A stretch of DNA of 64,000 nt, from contig OZ038458.1 in NCBI GenBank assembly GCA_964036195.1, positions 7,068,001-7,132,000 of the forward strand, read 5' to 3'. This DNA is from Sphaerolaimus hirsutus (lineage: Eukaryota; Nematoda; Chromadorea; Monhysterida; Sphaerolaimidae). The notes under the pieces are model-generated. The model ran no database searches. It was not told the origin of the DNA and was given only the letters and a program-made list of their open reading frames with translations. Numbering within the stretch: the stretch's first letter is position 1; the number at the start of each line of letters is the position of its first letter. The position numbers and the translations under genes were made by a program. Of the stretch, positions 11,084 through 23,511 are shown one piece after another.

Positions 11084-11312
11084 AAGAAAAGTCAATTCAG
11101 GAAAAGCTGTTACCACTATGGCCCTCCACACGCTAGTTATACTTAAAACAGTTGACTCTGAGTTGACTCAATCGACTTCTAAAAAGTAGCGTCAACCACC
11201 GTGTGGAGCGCCTGTGACGGTATCATTAATAAATAGTGTTTTTTGATTGTGTGGTGATGTATGAGCGCCAGAAGAAGTAGCGCCAAAAGCCACGCGCTAA
11301 TGGCGTCACAAC
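11084..11312. other. No gene; foldback fragment
   Basis: The segment 11115-11215 contains 'ggccctccacacgctagtt' and an opposed copy near 'accgtgtggagcgc', like the CTAGTTGAC foldback family seen elsewhere. No coding sequence is supported. Confidence 0.4.
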
Positions 11313-11531
11313 TAGGGTGTCAACTTTCCGTTTTCCGTTTTCCATTTCTGGAGGCAAATTTTTTTCCATTTCCGTTCCATTTTCCGGCAAGTGCAAAAAA
11401 ATTTCCATTTCCGTTTTCCGAGGGCAAATTTTTCCGTTTCCGTTTTCCGCAGGCTAAAATGTTTCCATTTCTGTTTTCCAGCAAGTGCACAAATTTTTCC
11501 GTTTCCGTAAACAAATTTTGTTGACATCCTA
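11313..11531. mobile_element. hAT-E short element with internal TTCCGTTTTCC repeats
   Basis: The termini are TAGGGTGTCAAC and its near-inverse GTTGACATCCTA. An exact 8-bp duplication, GTCACAAC, flanks it (11305-11312 and 11532-11539). The 219-bp interior is built from degenerate repeats of tttccgttttcc. There is no coding capacity. Confidence 0.85.
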
Positions 11532-11539
11532 GTCACAAC

Positions 11540-12023
11540 GCTTCGAGGAATTGGCCAAAATGGCGCCAGGCCACGACAAAAGCGACAACCTCCGCATGGC
11601 GTCTTCCAAAAATCCAAAAAAATGTCGCCGAGGGGAGGGACACAGCTGGTGTTGGAATGGCGCCATTTTCCGCCATAGCAAAGGGTGCCGCGCCATGGCG
11701 TCATTTTCTTGGGGCTTTTCCTCCGCTAGCCACGCCAGTGGCGCCACCTGTTCAAACAGAAATGGTTGCAGTGCTAATTGTTTCGTAGGGTGGAGTTTAT
11801 CTCCCAAGATAGATGCGACTGAATGCTATACAAAAATATCTTACCGTAATTTGATGAATGGAGTCACGTGAAAAATTATGCACCGATTTACCCACGATGA
11901 GAGCAAAAGAACCTGTTGAGTAAACTGAATTATTTAGCCTTTATTCAGATGGGATATGGTAGATTTCATTTTAAAGCGTGTAGTCACTTATGCGCTACCG
12001 TGCATAGTTGAGAATAATTGTTT
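11540..12023. other. Unassigned, with GCGCC palindromic motifs
   Basis: The segment has several 'ggcgcca' and 'gcgccatgg' motifs (11560-11760), shared with transposon interiors at 15230, 20880, 23900, 30590, 51610 and 54580. No gene is supported. Confidence 0.35.
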
Positions 12024-13092
12024 GATGCATTCCCACTCTGAAATGCTATGGCCAATTTTGCTGCAATTCTAGTATGTATCGGTTTGTGGAAGGGGCTCTT
12101 ACCAAATGTTTTATTTTTCCTGAAAAATCCCCCAGTACCGAGATAAGGGGGTCTATAAAATCGCAGATAGTTTGGATGACCACTTCAGAAAGTTCGATAT
12201 GCCAGGAAAAAAATTTGTCACTTGTGTGCGACTACGCCTTTCTCTATTTTTGAAATATTCTCTTTTTGTGAAGGTGCTATATGTATACAGAGATATTGAG
12301 TGTACTGAGATAGTGCATAAGTATACTGAGATAACGACTGCGATATTCTGCCACAAATCCAGCTTTCTGAAGTGACCGTCCAAACTGAGTGCGTTTTTAT
12401 AGACCCCCCGTATCTCGGTACTGGGGGATTACCGTATTTCTCCGATCAAAGCACCCCCCCGTTCAAAGCTCCCGGGGGGCTATGCTGTGTAAAATGTTCC
12501 GTGTAAAGCACCCGGGTGCTTTACTCCTCATCCGAAAAAAACTTGATGATTATCTCCTCTCCTAGCATAAAAATATTGCGGAAAAAATATGAGGAAAGAT
12601 CACAAAGCCATCTGTTGCATAAGAATTTGTTTGCATGGTGCGCGGCGTTCTTTTGCACACATATGCCTATTTAATTGCATGCTGCGGCTACATCAAATGC
12701 GTCTGGTGTAATTCACCAGAGCAACTTTAAGTGGGAAAGGTCGTGGGAATATTACATTTGCATATGATAATTGATATATAAATTAGGTATAAAAAAGTTG
12801 ATCAGTCAGTATCATTCATTCATAATCATAACCTTCAGTATCTATTGGTATCGAAAAAAGATAGTATAGCACCCCGTGATTTGTATTGCACCAGGGTGCT
12901 ATAAATGGCACTTGAAAAGTAGTCTGAAAAGTGCTCCAATTTTGTAAAGCACCCGGGGTGCTTTGATTGGAGAAATACGGTATTCAGGAAAAATGAAACA
13001 TTTGGTAAGAGCCCCTTCCACAAACAAACCCCAACATACTATTGTATAATTGCAGCAAATATGGCATCGATTTTCAGAATGAGAATGCACCA
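12024..13092. repeat. Nested foldback: outer inverted repeat enclosing a hairpin and a TIR element
   Basis: The outer arms (about 12024-12115 and 12985-13092) are inverted copies, sharing for example ggaaggggctcttacc and its inverse. Inside lies a second inverted pair at about 12130-12175 and 12370-12429 (cagtaccgagataaggggg and its inverse). Next to it is an element at about 12430-12982 whose ends are ACCGTATTTCTCC and its inverse. Part of the hairpin end recurs at 39848-39880. No coding sequence. Confidence 0.7.
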
Positions 13093-16000
13093 AACACTGA
13101 CAGGTCCCCCTAAAGTGTTATCATTCAAATCACAAACATAAAAAGTCTAAACTATTAGTATATATATTCCTTTTTACATATGTATTCCTATTTTCTACCA
13201 ACTTCCTATTTTACATTCTGCTCTGAATTTTATGTCGTTCAGATTCAATTGATTTTTATTTTACTACCCGTGCATAAAATATTTTTTTCTGGCAGCAGTT
13301 TTCAACGTAAATACGCGTAAAAGCATCGGTAGTGTGGGAAGCAGTTGTTTTTTACGCCGCCGCGAAACTTTGAAGTTGCCGCCTCATTTGTTAAAAAATG
13401 GATAATGGGCAGATTGAAAAGATTAACGAATCGTTTGAATGAGAATGACATCAGAAGTGAAATGTGTGTAATTATAAATATAAGGGGGTTCGGTGCGGCG
13501 TGCGGGTTGTGAAAAGAGTTCTCTTGAACAAGTTCCACATCGAAATTTTAGATTGTGTTGTGCACACGGGAAACGGGGCTGACTGCGTTCCCAGTCCGTG
13601 GCACACAGATGAGAAACATGCAGTGAGTTTCAGCTGGATTGGCATGTGGACCTTGGGCAAGAGGCGAAGCCAAGTCCAAAAGCCAACAACGGGAGGATAT
13701 TTGTGTCTGAGATGTTGTGTTGTTGCGTTTTGGTGGAATGTCGCTCGGCAACACGGATCTCAAAGTTTTAGCATCTCATATTCATAGATGGTCACCCCCC
13801 GAAGGGGACATGAATGATGAGGGAAAAGTGAGTTAATGAACATCAACTGACCTAAACACCCAAGTGGTCACTACTCAAGATTGGTTGAAACATAAAAGTT
13901 AACGGTTCAGACCAATCACCCCAAACCTATCCAACCATAGGAATGCAAGTGTATATAATGTAGTGGACTCTAACTACAACAATTGGAAGATAATTATTGC
14001 TACCCACTTATCAGGGGTTTAGTGGGGGGTTGAGGGGTAACCCCCCAAATCCGCCAGCTATCTATCTTTTCCGGAGGCCGCTCAGCTATCTATCTATTTA
14101 TCCCGGAGAAAATTTTTGGGCTACTACCCCTAACCCCGCCCCCCCCCCAATCGGCCAGCTATCTACCTATCTGCAGCGATTTTTGAGAAATTTGCGCTTG
14201 CGCGCAAAAATTTTTAAGCTGACGTCGAAAAAGTCGCATTTTCCGGTCACTTTCTGGTCTCACCCCGGGAAGGGGGGGGGGCTGTCGCTGTCGAATGCTA
14301 ATATTCTGTTGTATTTTTCGTTTCACACACAGCACTGCATTTGCAGCCTTGGCGTCACTTTATTTGGTCTGTCTGTTTTCATTGACTTTTTTTTAACTTG
14401 ACCCAACATCTTTTCTTCCTATCACAGAGGGGGGAGTTATTCAAGTGATTGAGTGATTCTAGGAGGAGTTATTTTTTCCTCACTTGGCCAACAGGGGGGG
14501 TTATTCAATGGAAGGAGTTATTTAAGGGGGTCTTATTCGAGGTTATACGGTATTAAGTGTTTTCGCATGGCTTTGAGATGAAGCTTTTATAACACGACGA
14601 AAATGAAAATCGAACATCAACAAAGGTGCCAGGCACAATGAACTTTTGAGTTATGAGTCCGAACGTTTTTTGTTCCGACGATGCAGAACTGGTGTTTTCA
14701 AAAAAAAATTATTTGGGAGAGAGATGGTCCAACCGCAAAAACTTTAAAGGAACTTCAGGTCTTCTCTGAAATTCGCATGTGGACACAACGTTTATATAGG
14801 TAATCTAACAGGTTTTCGTTCGGAACATTTCATAAATAACCATTCGTAATTCCACGTCTGAAAAACGTTCGGAAACGCAACTCAAAAATTCAGTGTGCGT
14901 AGCGCCAAAGTTTGATACAACGGATACTCACAAATTGGGTTCCGTAAATATCCATTTGTCGTTTTTTTACACATAGGACCACCCAAATGAATAACTACCG
15001 TCATAGGAAATGAAACCGTTCCCATATGTCATATTTATACGGCTCACAAAATGAATTTTTAGCCCATTTTGCGACAAATTCGTGTTTCTGTAATTTATTA
15101 TAGAACTGACGCGACTTGTGCACAACACCACATCAACAAAATTGCAGTGCAATGAATTGTGTGAAATTGAGAAAATTGCCGGGGCCAATTCCGCTAGCGG
15201 ACGAGTGACAAGAAAAGTGGCAAGTAGCGATGGAATGGCGCCATGGCGCTGGCGCCATTTGTCGGCGCCAGTGGGCGCCGCGCCATGGCGCCCTGTTGAC
15301 TCATTTTAATCATTAAAAAAAAACGGGGTTGTTAAAAAACCGTTCCTCCCATCCCTAGGTATATCAAGTGACAAGTCACTGGTAAATCTGTAAATGAGAA
15401 TTTGTAACTTATAAGTTTAGTTGTCACTTGACTTGACAACTTCAGTTGACTTACAAGTACAATACTATCTTTCCTGCCACTGGTTCACTTTCGGAATTAG
15501 CAAAAGAAAATAAATCAATGTGTGGCGTGTTCGCAACAATTATTGGTGGTCAAGTCGTCCGAATTTTCAAGACATAACGCTTTTTTTCATTTTTATATCC
15601 CGCAAGGCTGTTAAATTTGAGATTCAACGAAGTTGACATTCATCGAGTTGCCCGACGAAAAGTTAAAAAACAAAAACAAATTAAAACACGCTCTAAAGGT
15701 CGTCGCAAAATAAATACTTCAAGAGGGAAAGTGAAAAATAGACCCAGATAACATTGTCAACTTGACTGAAAAGCCTGATCTTGGTAAGTGAAAAATGACG
15801 GCAATTCAAAGATATAACACGGGGCTCCAAAGGGGTCGGGGGTTACCCACTTTACATGCGCCAACTAAATATGTAGTGGATTCATGCTTACGTATCTAAT
15901 CATGTCTAGACAAAATTTTCCGCCTATCATGTTCTTGAATTGTTCAGCCTTGGTCTACTGACTGCATACTTTACAATGATGAAATCATATTGACAGTGTT

Positions 16001-16180
16001 ACATATCCAATCCGAATAACGAACAAAAAACCCATAACACTACATAATGCTTTCACGATTAGTGGAATTACCTAGTCCATTTTTTATCATCAAAATACGG
16101 TATACCTAATTCTCTATAAGTATGCGGTCACCCCCGAAACGGTTACCCATCTAAAACCACCCCACAACTTGGAGACCCCT
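13093..16180. other. Gene-poor stretch with transposon fragments
   Basis: No gene is supported. The part 13460-13790 is open on the plus strand for about 107 codons without a recognisable domain. The part 14015-14290 has repeated cagctatctat motifs and G/C runs, matching 24840-24945, 55430-55720 and 59280-59380, so it is a dispersed element. The part 14425-14552 resembles a MITE-1 terminus (ttattcgaggttatacgg). The part 15225-15300 is a cluster of gcgccatggcgc palindromes. The part 15360-15450 has opposed tgacaagtcac motifs. Confidence 0.4.
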
Positions 16181-16234
16181 GGGGCCAGATTTAATTCTCC
16201 CTACAGATTTGTAGGGAGAATTAAATCTGGCCCC
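16181..16234. repeat. 54-bp perfect palindrome made of two transposon ends
   Basis: Two perfect inverted 24-nt arms, each starting ggggccagatttaattctcc when read from outside, are separated by only agattt. The arms equal the termini of the 953-bp element at 35607-36559. This is therefore best read as an extreme internal-deletion derivative, both ends and nothing else. Confidence 0.85.
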
Positions 16235-16735
16235 TGCAGTATAAAATGTGGAATTAAGCATTTATTCAGAGTATAATGACACTATTGACTCACAGTAGCA
16301 TTGAATTGATCTGCATTTATGTAACCATATGTGTCCTGTAAAAAAACTGCAACGTTCTACTGATGAATGCCCCCTGTGATAAATGGAAATGAATTTCACA
16401 TCACAATTGAAAAAGTGACGTATATAAACATTTGCTAGGTCTGTTACGGAATTGACAGGATTGAGGATAAACCATAAGATCCACGCGATTCTTTTTCTAA
16501 ATATATTATGCAAAATGTAAAAAAATAGTGAATGAAAAAAGTACATGGCACAGCAAATGTATTTCTGAACTAGGGAAGGTAAAAAATTTTTTTTCAATGA
16601 CCCTGTTTTATACAACAACAACATTTTTAAAAATAAAAAATTGTTGTTTTTTTCTTTAAAAAATTCCCAAATATCGTTATGACTATGAGACAACATATAC
16701 ATGTCGAATCGCGCACTCAATTGCAAAATACCTAG

Positions 16736-17417
16736 TAGGGATGGCCGGTTGTTTTTCTTTTCAAGTTTTTTTTATTAAAGAAAAACTTTTTTTATTAAAA
16801 AAAAACTTTTTTGAACATTACCATCAAGATCGTTTTTTAAAACACTGGCCAAAATTTTTAGTACTAAGCACTGTATTTTGGAAGTTTTTTTGCACGCAAG
16901 CGCGCAATTTCACATGCACATAACCATTGGTGGTGGTTTTCATCGGTTTTGAAGCATTTTTGCTTAAGCTGTGCAGTAAAAGCTTCCATTTGTTTGTGTT
17001 ATTATATATAATAAGCTGTGATATGTTAGTGTAGTAAATAATATCCAGTCAATGTGCCCATATATACTTGTACAGTGTGAAAAATCACTGCCAATGTATC
17101 AGCTTTCTATTGTAACATGAAGTCATGAATGTTTGACAAAAGGCAATATATGCAATAAGTTGATTTAAAATGAATATTTTTGACAGAAATCACCACTTAT
17201 AATGCTATCCCATGGCACCACAGCCATTCTGTGGCAATATATAACATCACAAAGTAGTGTTCCTGTCTGATATACATACCTGTATATGTTGACTCATAAC
17301 AATATCTGAGTGCTTTTGAAAAAAGTAGGATTTTTTCAAACCCCACTTTTTGAATAAAAAAACGGTGTAAAAACGCCCCCAGGTCGTTGAAAAACAACAA
17401 CGTTTTTTCCATCCCTA
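16736..17417. mobile_element. hAT-C element, A/T-run-rich
   Basis: It starts TAGGGATGGCC and ends CCATCCCTA. The flanking octamers ATACCTAG and ATCGCTAG agree at six of eight positions, so the duplication is decayed. Long T and A runs lie next to the ends, and a 'cgcaagcgcgc' motif sits near 16893. Another right terminus (ggccatcccta) ends at 17514, so a second, older copy may be partly overlapped. The internal piece ccaaaatttttagtacta is shared with the element at 53272-54558. Confidence 0.65.
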
Positions 17418-17640
17418 ATCGCTAGTGCATAAGTATAAAAAAAACGGTTTCGAGCCTGCTTTAAAAAACCCATTCATGTCTAAAAAAACATTTAAAAAAC
17501 ACAGGCCATCCCTATTCTGGACAATGAAAGAATACCAAACAGTAAGAATGCCTGCTAACAGCAATCTTAAGATTATCTATCATGTGGACGCAATGGCAGA
17601 CAGAAATACATTCCCTCAGTACGGTTGGAGGAAGCTCCAT

Positions 17641-17830
17641 TGTGCCTGCGCACACTAGTTTTCACATGAAATTTCGGAAACTCATAAATCAGCTAAGAAC
17701 GCATTTGAATTTTCTACAATGAGGTGGCCGTCAACTACAGTTGACGGATATTAAAAATAACTCATTGTGGAAAACTCAAACATGTTTAAAGTTTATTTAT
17801 GAGTTTTCGAAATTTAGTGTGCGCAGGGCC
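17641..17830. repeat. Palindromic MITE, CACTAGTT type
   Basis: The ends gcgcacactagtt and its loose inverse, and arms with aactcataaatcagct-like and atttatgagtttt sequences, make a foldback centred on gtcaactacagttgac near 17735. Relatives lie at 25450-25640, 27425-27560 and 28850-28920. Confidence 0.6.
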
Positions 17831-17980
17831 ATTCTGGACATGCTTTTCAGCACACAGCACAAGTGCACAAATGTGGTCGATCAAAAGTAATAATGAAGTT
17901 AGCGGCCTAACCTCCGCCCATAAAAAATTGATTTTGGCACAGGTTTGTGCACTAAATGTTCAGTGCAATGCATCACTGGT

Positions 17981-18254
17981 GCCAGTTCCGCAACTGGAGA
18001 AGTGGGAAGTGAAATGGGAAGTGAGAAGTGAAGTGAAATGAGAAGTGAAATGAGACGTGAAATGCAGTGAATGTCACTTTTCATTTCACTTCTCATGTCA
18101 CTTCTCATTTCACTTCTCATGTCGCTTCTCATTTCACTTCTCATTTCACTTCTCATTTCACTTCTCATGTCACTTCTCATTTCACTTCTCATTTCACTTC
18201 TCATTTCACTTCTCATTTCACTTCTCATTTCACTTCTCCACTTGCGGAACTGGC
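17981..18254. repeat. Foldback with 12-bp tandem repeats in opposite arms
   Basis: The termini gccagttccgcaa and its exact inverse bound the unit. The left arm (18000-18063) has degenerate gagaagtgaaat units and the longer right arm (18075-18240) has about 14 atttcacttctc units, so the arms can pair. All frames are open across it because the unit is a multiple of three; none is taken as a gene. Confidence 0.8.
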
Positions 18255-19004
18255 CCCAGGTGTATTTAAATACTAGCGCGCAGCGGGTTTCAATCCTAAG
18301 TTAACCTCCGAGGGATTCATTTCATTTTGACCTTATAACCAAGCAATCAATTATCAATCACGCTTTTTCTCGCAATTTACAACTGTGGTAAGGTGAAAAA
18401 AGATGAAAAGTGCCCACTACCAAACGGAGAAATCCTTCATTTCAGCGCGAAAACCTGACACCTAGATAGTGATGGTAAATGGAGATGCACTGAAGAACAT
18501 GCACAACACTGCACTGCACAACGGGTATAGCGGTAACTTTAAAAATACGGGAAACTTAAAGCTTCAAAGTTCCGTTTAAAACGCCGCAATTCGACTACCT
18601 AGTTGCAATTTCCTCGTAAGTTGAGTGTATTTGGGTTTACTTCACACTTCGTTAAATTTCAATTAAAAACTTAGCACCAAAAATCGCAAGTTACAATATT
18701 CATGACATTCAAAAATCCTACTTTTAAATATGAGTACAAGTGTAATTTTTTCACCAACAATTTATCGACAAGCAGTGTCAAAACCTTTTTTCACCGTACC
18801 GGCACCGGAACCCGCACCGGTACCGGGGCGCTACGAAATTCGGTACACAATCGCTAGTGGCAGGCAATTGGACGCGGAGTGAGTGAGTGGGGTATGACTT
18901 TCAATTAATATCGTGACTTAAATGCAGGTTGGTGCGAACTGATAAGCAGACGACCGGTTATTCAAGGAAATGAACAATATGATATTGTAGGATGTATGTA
19001 TTAA
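18255..19004. other. No recognised feature
   Basis: The sequence is AT-rich. It has an accgg-rich patch at 18796-18830. No gene, no clear element ends. Confidence 0.4.
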
Positions 19005-19436
19005 AATAAGTGGCGATATAAAGTTGAACATAATTTTTTTACACTCCTTTTTGGGAAATAAGAAAATTGGATTAGAACTCTTTCTTCCCAAACAGGAACC
19101 ACAACTCAATCAATGATATTTTAACACACATTGGTATTCAATTTAGGTATTTGCATAAATGTCGGGAAAAGATTGCAGCATTGACGCATAATGTCAAGTT
19201 TCCCTTTTCAGAAAGATTCCAGAAGTTTCAGATAAATTTTCACACTACATTTATAGCTACGTTCTTGTGACACATTTCTCCTCCCCTGGCAAGCGGCAAG
19301 TTATCACAAGAATTGAATAAAGTTGTTTTTCCTAAACTTTTCGCTTCACAAGGTGCGGGATTGGCTTTGGCGGCTGGTCAGCACCTATTTAGATTAAAAC
19401 ATGAACATAAAGCTCAAATACGCAAATACGACATTC

Positions 19437-20573
19437 TAAACACCTTCCCGGTCACGTCCGGCACCCTATTTTTGATCGTACTTGTGACACCCTATCTCCA
19501 GTTCTAGGGCGCGCCAGAAGCTGAAACTTGGGGGAGATATTGGCGCAACCCCCCTAAACCTCGCATGCATCAGGGGGGTCGCGGCGACCCCTCTCAGAGT
19601 GGGTCGCCCTAAGTGCAAAAATTTTTTGTGGCTTTTTTGGTGTCCCACAGCAGGTCCGGCACCCGCTGATTTTTGAGCGGTGGGAGCGGTAAAAATCTAA
19701 AATTTTGGGGATGTGTTACCAACACCAGTCCCCTACTATACACTATTCAACCATGTGAGATTAACGTGAAAAATTTGTCAAAAATTCACTTATTCTCCAA
19801 AAAAACACCATTCCTCAATAGATGGATGACAAAAAATCCACTTTTTGGAACTTTTTTATTAGACACTTGAAGAGATGGTTTACAATACTTTAAAGGGAAG
19901 GGTTTGATGTTTCAAGTTATGTAAAGAACCATACCTCTAAAATGCATGCATTGCAAAATTTACTTGGGGGGAATTTCAAAGTGTGAATTTTGCAAGTTTT
20001 TGTTCCTGCAATGATGACATTATGATGTCATAAAATTCGCCCTAAGTAAATTTTGCAATGCAGGCATTTTAGAGGTATGGTTCTTTACATAACTTTAAAC
20101 ATCAAACCCTTCCCTTTCAAGTATCGTAAATCATCTCTTCAAGTGTCTAATAAAAAAGTTCCAAAAAGTGAATTTTTTGTCATCCATCTAATGGGGGGTG
20201 GTGTTTTTTTTGGAGAATAAGTGAATTTTTGAGAAATTTTTCACGTTTATCTCACATGGTTGAATAGTGTATAGTAGGGAAGTGGTGTTGGTAACACATC
20301 CCCAAAATTTTAGATTTATACGGCTCCTACAGCTCAAAAATCAGCAGGTGCCGGACCTGCTGTGGGACACCAAAAAAGCCACAAAAATTTTTTCCACTTA
20401 GGGCGACCCACCCTGAGAGGGGTCACCGCGACCCCCCTAATTCATGCGAGGTAGAGGGGGGTTGCGCCAATGTCTCCCCCAAGTTTCAGCCTCTGCGGCA
20501 CCCTAGAACTGGGTATAGGATGTGAGAAGTAAAATCAAAAAATGGGTGCCGGACGTGACCGGGAAGGTGTTTA
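19437..20573. repeat. Giant foldback element, arms about 540 bp
   Basis: The ends taaacaccttcccggtcacg and its inverse start near-perfect arms that meet around 19985-20030. Arm mismatches are few, so the arms are young or kept alike by conversion. The interior has no protein-coding domain; the short open frames are strand-mirrored versions of each other. An almost identical copy lies at 45804-46939. Confidence 0.85.
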
Positions 20574-22212
20574 CATGACTTTTGACACTTTGCATGACAT
20601 TTCACATTTCACAGGGCATTTACATGGTCTGGGAGTGCCCCAACCCCAGGTTAGGTTCACAATTACCATGCAAAAAATCTGAATGTCAAAGAAATACTAG
20701 CGTGCGTGCGCGGGTCGAAATAACGCGAGAACAAGCTGGGAATAAAAATTATGTATTTCCGGTAAAATCCACTAACGGTTCCACTGGGTGCGACTGCGGA
20801 CATGCGAGAGAAACTTCAGTGGTACATGATAAATAGAACATAACTAAATACCTAGAGATGTACAAAGCGCCAGAGTTTTAGCGCCAAGCGCCCATGTCTC
20901 CAGTGCACTTTTGCACCAATCGCCAAAAGCGTCATGACGCTTTTTGCTTTGGCGTTAGCGCCAGGCGCCATGGTGCTTTCACATCACTAAACACACCATA
21001 TGATTTCTAAAAGCGAACCTCACCCCAGCACTAATTAATAATAGTGTGGCATTGTAATGTATTTGATAACAGGGGGTTTTCAGAAGCCCCCCTTAGCGCA
21101 CAAATCCTGCTGAATGATAGAATTGGTGTTCAATTTTCAATGGCCATAAAATTGTACTACTATGCACGATATTTTTACAATTTTGTGATGATTTGCACTC
21201 TCAACGACCAAGAATAATCATCCATCTACCACAAGTGAAAAATTTGGCCATTGGAGCAGGGACAAAAATGCAACTAGTGAATTTAGATGTCTAAGCCAAG
21301 TAAAATCCTGTATTTCACCTCAAACCTTTACTTGTCACTTGATTTTTTTGAAAAATCGTCTTGACACTCACTGTTCTTCATGGCACTTGTCCACTTGTGA
21401 AGTCGACACTTCCAGGCCCTGTAAATTGCCACGTAAAATGGAAAGTGTCAAACATCATGTAAAATGTCCTGTAAAATGGCTAACCCAGCCTCCAGGTGCA
21501 CAGAGAGAACATGCGTACAGGGTAACGCAAGCCCTGCAACAGGCACGGGCTTAAACTCGATCGTGGTCCAAAGTCTGACATCAACTTTTCAACTAGATTA
21601 GCCAGATTTTCAACGTCGAGGGCGAGCGCCAGGCGCCCACCCCCCAGCACCAATCCCAGTGTCCACTCAATGCAGTGCCCTGCACGTATACGCACGCATA
21701 CGCATGCTACCCGATGCAGGGCGCTGCATGGAACGCTTTCTCGCTCTGGTCGACTATGAAGCATGAATGGGGCGGTAATTCAATTTGCCGCCCGACCATC
21801 TAGACAACTGTCGCGGTGATAAGCATGTGCTGGTGTTATAGTTGCGACTGTCGCCTACTTGTGAAGTTTTAAGTGGGCCGGGGGGGGGGTTCTTAAGTAG
21901 AAAGTGGCGGTTCTTAAGTGGCGCGTGAAGGAATTGTGGTGACAGAAATGATGTCAGAATTTTTTATTTGAAAAACGTGTGAAGTTAAATAATTTATGCT
22001 TGATAGCCATTGGTTATGGCGCATAAAGTATCCAGCAGTTCCGTATAGCATGTTGACGCTAAAAATTTTGAACTTTTTCCATATATTTATCTTGTATACA
22101 CAACTAGAGGTAATGAAATATCATCCAAACCATAGTTACCATGGTGAATAAGTGATGTCTTGAAAGAGTGACAAAATTCTCTCGCAAAAAGCAGGTATCA
22201 TCAAAACGTGCA

Positions 22213-22610
22213 AACCGTATTTCCTCGAAATACCCCCAGGGGCTTTTTGATAGGGGAGGGGGTTAATTCGAGAAGGGCGTAATTATTTCGCCAGAAATTT
22301 TCACGAAGAAAAGTAGTAAAGAAGGCGTTATTACATACCAAAACTGCTAATAGATGTGATCAGACGTGATTATTTGGACATTTCCACGTAGAGTTATACA
22401 CAAACTAGTCTACGTTTAGCTACGAGATTGTGATGCATTAGCTACGACAATAGCTACGACATTAGCAGCAATAGATACCTAATGTAGATTGTATACATCA
22501 CTCCAGACGCGGAGTATTTCGTGGGAGTCTATTTTTTATCTGCTCGATCAGACCTGGGGGTATTTCGGGGGGGGGGGTCAATTCAAGGGGGTATTTCGAG
22601 GAAATACGGT
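22213..22610. mobile_element. MITE-1 element
   Basis: The ends ACCGTATTTCCTCGAAATAC and its inverse bound about 398 bp, with G/C runs next to each end. The partner in copy B is 48640-49019, where the left end is mutated (ccccggtttcc). No coding sequence. Confidence 0.75.
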
Positions 22611-22810
22611 CTACAAATTGCACAATCTTACAAGCTAGCGTATGACCGATAAGTAGGCATGCATGTAAATATCTAAAAATACTTACTAGTCTTCCATATA
22701 GACAGACTATTAAATAAAAGAAGGGAAAAATGTAGCAATTTTCCCTCAGCTACTGAACATGGTCTGAAATCAGAAGCGGCAGTTCATTGGTGCGTAAAAT
22801 CTAAGTGCTA

Positions 22811-23010
22811 NNNNNNNNNNNNNNNNNNNNNNNNNNNNNNNNNNNNNNNNNNNNNNNNNNNNNNNNNNNNNNNNNNNNNNNNNNNNNNNNNNNNNNNNNN
22901 NNNNNNNNNNNNNNNNNNNNNNNNNNNNNNNNNNNNNNNNNNNNNNNNNNNNNNNNNNNNNNNNNNNNNNNNNNNNNNNNNNNNNNNNNNNNNNNNNNNN
23001 NNNNNNNNNN
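22811..23010. other. Assembly gap (200 N)
   Basis: A run of exactly 200 N. The round size suggests a placeholder, not a measured length. It sits at the junction where the other copy has about 8.3 kb of sequence. Confidence 0.98.
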
Positions 23011-23511
23011 TTATATTCATATGCATGTTTCTAGTGTGCACATTGTTTTATGGCCTTGCATCCAAGATTCCGATTTTTTTGTAAAATTTTTGAAAAATAT
23101 TTGTAAAATGGTTTCATTTTATTTTATTAATGACATTTCAGAATAAAATAAAATAAATTGAAACATAAATAAAATTAAAATAAAATACAATTTTAATAAA
23201 AAGAATTTTACTAAAACCAACCATGATCACATCCACGTAATACATGCTTACCTAAAGCCATGAAACAGGATAGTTATTCACATGAACTGACTATTTGCGG
23301 CCGCCATTAATCTACGGTAGATCGTAAAAATGATTTGAAAAGAAATTATGATTGGAAAAATCGGTTCTTTAAAAAGTTACGGTTTTTTATGACAAGGGGT
23401 AAAGTTTAATTAAAAAGGAACACAACTAAAAGAATAGAATTAGAAAGAACATCAGAGAAGTACAGAAGAGAATTTAAAAGGATTCCGCCACTAGACGGGA
23501 GTACGAAATAT

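Larger units (their letters stand above)
19005..22810 (+). repeat. Duplicated block 1, copy A (partner 45364-49216)
   Basis: It aligns directly with 45364-49216 in the same orientation, with few substitutions and small indels. Copy A ends exactly at the assembly gap. One larger difference: about 65 bp present in copy B near 47849-47910 are missing at 21483. The block contains a 1.1-kb palindrome, the MITE-1 at 22213-22610 and no supported gene. Confidence 0.9.

Noticed and set aside
11312..11704. 130-codon minus-strand frame
   Set aside because: It spans the hAT-E element and its TTCCG repeats and has no domain; it is a shadow of the repeat.
18057..18304. Overlapping repetitive frames rich in His/Phe/Ser or Leu/Ile
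   Set aside because: They are three frames of the same 12-bp tandem repeat inside a foldback.
22805..23146. Open frames across the N run
   Set aside because: They consist mostly of unknown bases; the same applies to frames crossing 33029-33228.
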